60,000 nt of DNA from Cryptomeria japonica (lineage: Eukaryota > Streptophyta > Pinopsida > Cupressales > Cupressaceae), in contig NC_081411.1 of the NCBI RefSeq assembly GCF_030272615.1, forward strand, positions 153,131,971 through 153,191,970. The letters run 5' to 3'. The notes beneath the pieces were generated by a model. That model searched no databases, was not told the origin of the DNA, and saw only the letters and a program-made list of their open reading frames with translations. Positions within the stretch are counted from its first letter, which is position 1, and each line of letters starts with the position of its first letter. Shown piece by piece: positions 54,839 through 60,000 of this stretch. The position numbers and the translations under genes were made by a program.

Positions 54839-56029
54839 TGTTAGGCCCAATATGGAAAGCTAATGTACTGAGAGGGGAGGGGTGAATCAGTACTTCAAAA
54901 CTTTTCTTCAAAAATAACTTTATTGTTATGCATAAATCGAATAGTGCAGTAACACAATATAAAGCTAAAACAAATAGATAACAATCATACATGATTCACT
55001 CCATAACACATATATTTTGGTTACGCAGAAACTCTTGGTTAGAGAGAAAAACTACGGTAGGGATGGCACCCACAACTTCACTACTACAATAATAAAGAGT
55101 GCTCGGTTAGAGCTACATGTTTAGCTATTTCTGATAGCTTACCCTGTTAGGAGTATCAAGATCTATTAGATCTACCTTGCTAAAGGATTTTACAACACTT
55201 AAACTAAATGTTGCACTTGGTTAGAGGCTTTATAATTTATAGACTTGATTAGAGTCTTTTACCCTGTTAAAGGTTTCTCTTACAACTTCAAAATATTACA
55301 ATAAAATCATTACAAATATCTGCAACTTTACATCTGGAATTTTATAGCAGATTCTATGTGCTTAGAATAACATTACCTTGCTTATAGCATACCTCGGTAA
55401 CCCATATAGTAACTCAATAAACCCTTATGTTTACTCTGTTCTTTGACTGTTCTTTGAAATCCTTCTCGGTGACCTTTGTGTCTCTGTAACAGTCATAACA
55501 CTTAGTGCTTTCACATGTCTTGCTTCATATATTTCTATATCTTCCTTTCTGTCATGCTACATGTATATTTCTGATCTTAATCCATGTTGTATAAATAGAT
55601 CTCTTATGATGGTGATCCATTCATTGCTTCGATCTTACAAATATGTTTTATCGAATGAATAACCATACAAAATGTTTCATTGGTTATATGACCTCAAAAT
55701 CATACACAATCTTTAAGTGCAATTTCCAATGTGATAATGGTTAGATGTTCCTTGATCTTGTAACATGTTTTCATATGTATGTCTAGGTTCAATGAATCTG
55801 GTAACACGTTTCACTTGGTGTATATCAACTCGGTGTGTCATCTTTGTTGCTTGGTAGACATGGAATGATACTCGGTAGACAGCTTGGTGTATACTACACT
55901 CTATGACTACTTTCTTCTATAACTGACTGGATTGTTCATACCAACTGAATATTTCGGTAGATATAACTGACTAGAGTATATAGAATAACTTTGAACATAA
56001 AACTAATGGCAACTTGCTAAGTAGTAACA
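54839..56029 (-). repeat. LARD-F LTR
   Basis: This LTR is 1191 bp long. On the minus strand it runs from TGTTACTACTTAGC to GGGCCTAACA. Near its end it has CTGATTCACCCCTCCCCTCT. It is flanked by a PPT on the upstream side and a PBS on the downstream side. Confidence 0.85.
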
Positions 56030-56364
56030 ATCTCCCCTTTTGACATTAGTTGAGATGTTTGACAAAAACTACTTTCAAAGTTATAACTCAATAATCTATA
56101 TACTTGCAAAATTTGATTATACTGACAGTATATACGATAGTCAATAAAATAATATATCTAGATATACTCCCCTTATCGATATACTGTACAAAACTCTGAT
56201 TTTGCATGTTGTTCTATTCACTGCTTGGTTCACTGCTCTTGGATACTCTGCTCACTCTGCTCGGTAGACTCCCCCTGTATACTATACTCTTGTTGTTTAT
56301 ACTTTGAATACTATATCACTCCTCTAATACTATATCACTCCCCCTTTTTGACAAACATCAAAAC
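56030..56364 (-). other. LARD-F 3' non-coding region with polypurine tracts
   Basis: The minus strand reads CAAAAGGGGAGAT next to the LTR (56030-56042). Further AAAAAGGGGGAG, CAGGGGGAGTC and AAGGGGAGTAT tracts lie near 56340, 56270 and 56168. 56040-56051 can pair with 56001-56012 across the PPT. Confidence 0.75.
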
Positions 56365-59300
56365 TTAGTTACCATTTGGTGGTGGCAACTGATCAAAAAT
56401 GGATTTATACTTTGTTCGTGCTTCGGTGAGAGTGACAAAGAGGGCATCCTTTACACTGTCCATTAAAGAATTTTGCACTTGAATATCAACCAATAATGAT
56501 ATTAAGCCATCTAGAGTGCTTCCCTCTTGTGTAGTAGATAAGGAGGTGGCTTGGTTGATTTTTTCTTGGACAGATGAAAGATGAGGAAGGAATAATGTCT
56601 GAAGTGTCATTATGTCCATCCCGATCTTGTGTTGTTCATTTCTCAGGTCCAACTGTTGAGCTATGAGCTATTGTAGCTTTATATAGAAATTTTGAACTGA
56701 ATTTGGCTCTATGGTCAACTTGTTTGAGAGATCGGTGATCTCTTTCTCAATTGCTTCTATTTTATTCTTGATGTCTTTAATGAATAAAGAAAATGTGTAG
56801 AGTTTCTGAAATAAATAAAGAATGTGCTTGAGTTGAGGAGTCAACTCAACAATAAATTTGACAAGTTTAACTTTGCCAATAGCTATAGCTTTCTATACCT
56901 CTTCTGTCATTTTTCCAGTGAGCTCTTTGTCTTTTAGCTTGCTCAAATATTCTGATGCATCTACTCCAAATGTCTCTATCTTTGTTAGGAGTTCATCCAG
57001 TTGAATGTGGATGGCTACATCTGTTGACATTGTAGCTTCAAGTAGCATATCTATTAATAGTGCTTTCACCTTCTGAAGTACTTTATGTTTCTTTTGAATT
57101 GCCATTTGCTTTTCTTGTTCGGCCTTTGCTTTGCATAGTTCACCGAAATCAATGAGTGCTTGCCCCTTTAATTTTGATATGTCTACATTGGGAAACACTA
57201 TTGGTTTTGACAAATCAACTTTAAAACTATGCTTTTTCATCTTCTTTTCTTTACATTTCACTGATGGAACTAATACAATGGCTTGTGAGGCTTGATGACC
57301 CTCAGTAGGTTGCTCGGTAGAGGCAACACTTTGATCGGTTTCTTTAGCCTCTGTAGAGTCCTTTGGTGTCTCGGTACTTGGTGTCTTAGTTGCAACATTC
57401 TCAGTGCTAGAAGGTGCTTGAGATGTCTATTCTTGATTAGTACCTTCTCCTATTGTAGACTTGTGACCTTCGATGCCTTGATCCGTATCCTGAGGGGTTT
57501 CAGTTGAGATAGGATGTTTGACCGGTGGATAGGGCTGAACTTGTTCCAAAACTGATTCACTAGATACAAGTTTTGTATATGCATTGCCTTCTATCATTTC
57601 TTGTTCTGGTGCCTTTGTATCCATGATATCTTCATCTATTTATATGGTGTCAGCAGGGTCTTGCTCGGTAACATTAGGATCTTGCTCGGTGACATCGACA
57701 ATTTCAACTGTAGCTTGCTCACTGGCATCCTTGACTTTAAAGATTTCTTGCCACTTTGCTTTTGTCTCATTTTCTACCTCAATATACAGACCATTCATCA
57801 GTTTTAAGGCTCTCTGTTTGATGAGAAACTTTGAGTTGTAGGTTGTCAGATGTTCTTTTATTTCAGCTACTGACATGTCAGGAAAGAGATGTACCAGACT
57901 TCTTTCTCTGATCTATTTCTCTAAGTCCATTGCATACTTCCACCTATTATCAATATGCAAATAAAGTTCATTTGGAAGTGACCTAGATAGTTCCAATGGA
58001 GCTAACCGGAATTTTAGAAGTGTGCAGATGATAGCTTCTTCAATTTGTCTCTTTTCATCATTATTTCTGGTTTCATACTTGACATATCTGAATGATCCAA
58101 ATCCACCATATTCTTTAAGATTAGCATAGAAGTTTTCAACACTATGTACATTTACCTTCTTGCTCTTGACAATCTGAAATTTGCTTGCATCCTCAGATTC
58201 GGTGTCACTAGACTCTTTTGCCAAAATGAGTCTCTGAGTAGTTTTCTTGTAGGTCTTTGTTACCTTGGGAACAATAACACTCTTTGTTTTCTTACTCGGT
58301 GAAGCTGCAGATGCTCTAATGTTAGGTCGCATTGCTTGAGGAGTCGGTGAGGCCTTTGATGTGTCCTGTTTCTTTCTTTTCAACACTTTTCCCTTAGGCA
58401 ATTCAGTGCTCAGTGTTATAGCTGCCTCTTGGGCTTTAGATTCCTCTTCCGTAATGGTTATAGTGCCTTTGATAGGTGTGGAGGAAGAATCTTCTCTGAA
58501 GTTCTCTGATAATGCCTTTATCATCTTTGTTGCCTTTCTTGTAGCTTCGGGTACTACAATGCTCATCTTTACTTTTTCCTTCACCTCTTCATAGATTCCA
58601 TACCTCAGCTCGGTAGCATGCCTTGGCAATGTTAGAAATGCATCAATTTGCTATTGTGTGATGTCAAAATCAATCTCGTATCCCATAGGTGACAAAGATT
58701 GAGTTATCAGTTCCACAACATTCACATAACAATAATTAGTGTCTACTTCAAAACATATGTCATTTTGGTATTTCTCCACTAGCTGGGGTGGAATTTATAC
58801 CTGTTGTGCATTTTCTCTTGGAACTTACTGAAGTAATCATCCATAATATCATTAAAATTATCACCTAACTTCTTAATGAAGTCATTAATTTGATGGGTGA
58901 TTGGTTAGTGTAGTTCCCAAACAACTTTACTGACTGATGGAAAGAATTTTTCAAAATAGAAAAACATGCATACAAGTAGTAATCCAAACTTTAGTGTATT
59001 AGCCAAGTTGTTCTTCTTCGGCTTCCTGATGGTGTTCAGATTCTCAAACAGGTTCTTCAACAACACCTCACATAGATCAATTTTCATTCCCTTTTTCACA
59101 ATTTTGTATGCTAGATCTACTGCTGCACAGGGTACACTATTTTCCCTTGCCGAATGGAAGAAACAATAACCTATTACTCTAATGGCAAATTTTAGTTCTT
59201 CATCTGTGACATTGTTCAATTTCACTCCTCTACAATTAGATTCCACTCTAGTCAAACTGATCAATTCCTTCTGTGATATCATCTTTTGGGCTCGGGCATG

Positions 59301-59726
59301 ATCATAAATGGGGTAATCGGTAATCAGATGAATGATTTCCTTGGTAATGTTAAATGGTTACTCTTCTAGCCACATGAAATCATCGTGAACTCTGCTTAGA
59401 AAAAACTTGACCCACTGGGGTTTGAACACATGGGGATAGGTTAGGGATTTAGTTAATCCTTTGATCTAAATGTGTTCATACTTGCTATTCAATTTACCAT
59501 CTGTGCATAATTCATCATAGGTGTCTTTGGTTTCAACATGACCGAGTTCTTCAACATGACATTTGGTGAAGAATCTCACATCCTCGACTAACAACACTCT
59601 ATCCGGGATGAGTGAAAATGCAGTTTTGTCATCTGGTTCAAATGCAACTTTGGGAGTCAAAGAGTATTTTAGTGAGGGGTTCTCAACATTCTTAACAACG
59701 ATGGGATCTTGGATCTTAGATGCCAT
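56365..59726 (-). pseudogene. LARD-F ORF2: large protein of unknown function
   Basis: It starts MASKIQDPIVVKNVENPSLK (LARD-E: MASGSS...). It continues with SLIPDRVLLVEDVRFFTK, a SRVHDDFMWLEE.PFNITKEI block, IDLCEVLLKNLFENLNTI and a GLLLVCMFFYFEKFF segment (58905-59282). A 238-codon open block follows (57913-58629) with a lysine/threonine/proline-rich linker (KGKVLKRKKQDTSKASPTPQ) and DLEK end. Further acidic and coiled-coil blocks follow (57427-57876, 56893-57261, 56365-56652), ending QLPPPNGN. About 1100 residues with roughly seven breaks. The order of domain, basic linker and helical tail is that of LARD-E ORF2. No enzyme motif seen. Confidence 0.7.
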
Positions 59727-59745
59727 TGTAGATTTCAGATAAAAG

Positions 59746-59868
59746 CTAACAAAGGATGCTTAGGGTTTCAGGATTTTCAAACTATAGATGCTTTATACTT
59801 AGCAAATAATAGCAACTTGATAAGATCGGTAAACCAACTTAACATTGCGTTGAGATTGATGTAAATAC
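59746..59868 (-). other. candidate intron before LARD-F ORF2
   Basis: On the minus strand CAAG/GTATTTAC is a donor and CATCCTTTGTTAG an acceptor. The predicted intron is 123 bp, ending 19 nt before the ORF2 ATG. It matches the size and place of the LARD-E candidate (131 bp, 12 nt). Confidence 0.4.
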
Positions 59869-60000
59869 CTTGAATTTTCTTTGTAGGAGGTTTTATCTCC
59901 TTAGATTCGCTTTGCTATGCTCTCTCAAAAACTTGGTAAGTGAAAATGACCACGAAAATGCTTTTAAGTACACAATATGTCTTATTGGGCTCCGTGCAGG
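59869..60000 (-). other. LARD-F upstream region at window edge
   Basis: Non-coding as far as visible; expected to be the spacer between ORF1 and ORF2. Confidence 0.4.

Larger units (their letters stand above)
54207..60000 (-). mobile_element. LARD-F locus: ORF2, shared LTR, ORF1 (incomplete)
   Basis: In minus-strand order: candidate intron, ORF2, PPT, an LTR (54839-56029), PBS, then the start of ORF1, which is lost near 54207. One LTR thus has internal sequence of the same element type on both sides. The 5' LTR and ORF1 expected upstream of ORF2 would lie beyond 60000. The PPT, PBS and terminal box match LARD-B, LARD-E and COP-C in kind. The LTR body is a different family. Confidence 0.75.

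Noticed and set aside
1-60000. tRNA, rRNA or intact host protein-coding genes
   Set aside because: None was found on either strand by reading; CACCA and TGGTATCAGAGC matches are primer-binding sites.

Overview
The window is plant nuclear DNA made almost entirely of LTR retrotransposons and their remains. It is AT-rich. I see no intact host gene, tRNA, rRNA, CRISPR array or other prokaryotic feature. The depth of nesting and the number of decayed elements suggest a large repeat-filled genome. A gymnosperm is plausible, but the sequence does not prove it.

Most of the window is one nested stack, resolved by LTR pairs and target-site duplications (TSDs). At the base is a Ty3/gypsy relic (187-1866, minus). 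A solo LTR, 'B0', sits in it (1872-51279, TSD TATAG). B0 is split by two elements. The first is a Tork/Tnt1-like copia element, 'COP-A' (2284-31028). The second is a Tat-lineage Ty3/gypsy element, 'TAT-1' (31483-50349, minus, TSD ACATG). COP-A is broken by LARD-B (about 3396-10990), COP-C (11593-28125, TSD AGGTT) and solo LTR 'D' (29229-29987). LARD-B holds a miniature LTR element, MINI-H (4936-6996, TSD GGTAT). COP-C, a SIRE-like copia element, holds solo LTR 'I' (17130-18158, TSD GTTGT) and LARD-E (18822-26999, TSD GCATG). LARD-E holds solo LTR 'G' (24888-26666, TSD ATAGG). Right of the stack are about 2.9 kb of unassigned DNA and then a third LARD-type locus, LARD-F (54207-60000, minus), which runs off the window.

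The most unusual content is the group LARD-B, LARD-E and LARD-F. These LTR elements have no protease, integrase or reverse transcriptase, but share a two-gene plan. ORF1 is a coiled-coil protein, followed in B and E by several CCHC zinc knuckles (gag-like). ORF2 is a long protein of unknown function with a conserved N-terminal domain and a basic or coiled tail. In E and F a candidate intron ends 12-19 nt before the ORF2 start codon. Their LTR ends, primer-binding site and polypurine tract resemble those of COP-C, which does encode pol and so is a candidate helper. An inverted repeat frames the polypurine tract in C, E and F (weaker in B), with different stem sequence in F.

TAT-1 carries gag, protease, RT, two RNase H domains and integrase on the minus strand. 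Between integrase and the 3' LTR it also carries an antisense plant-mobile-domain (MAIN-like) gene with its own TATA box. Arrays of a palindromic AGCGCT motif lie in the leaders of both the sense and antisense units. All coding regions in the window carry stops or frameshifts, so every gene call is a pseudogene or relic unless stated. Percent identities were not computed; similarity statements are by-eye alignments.
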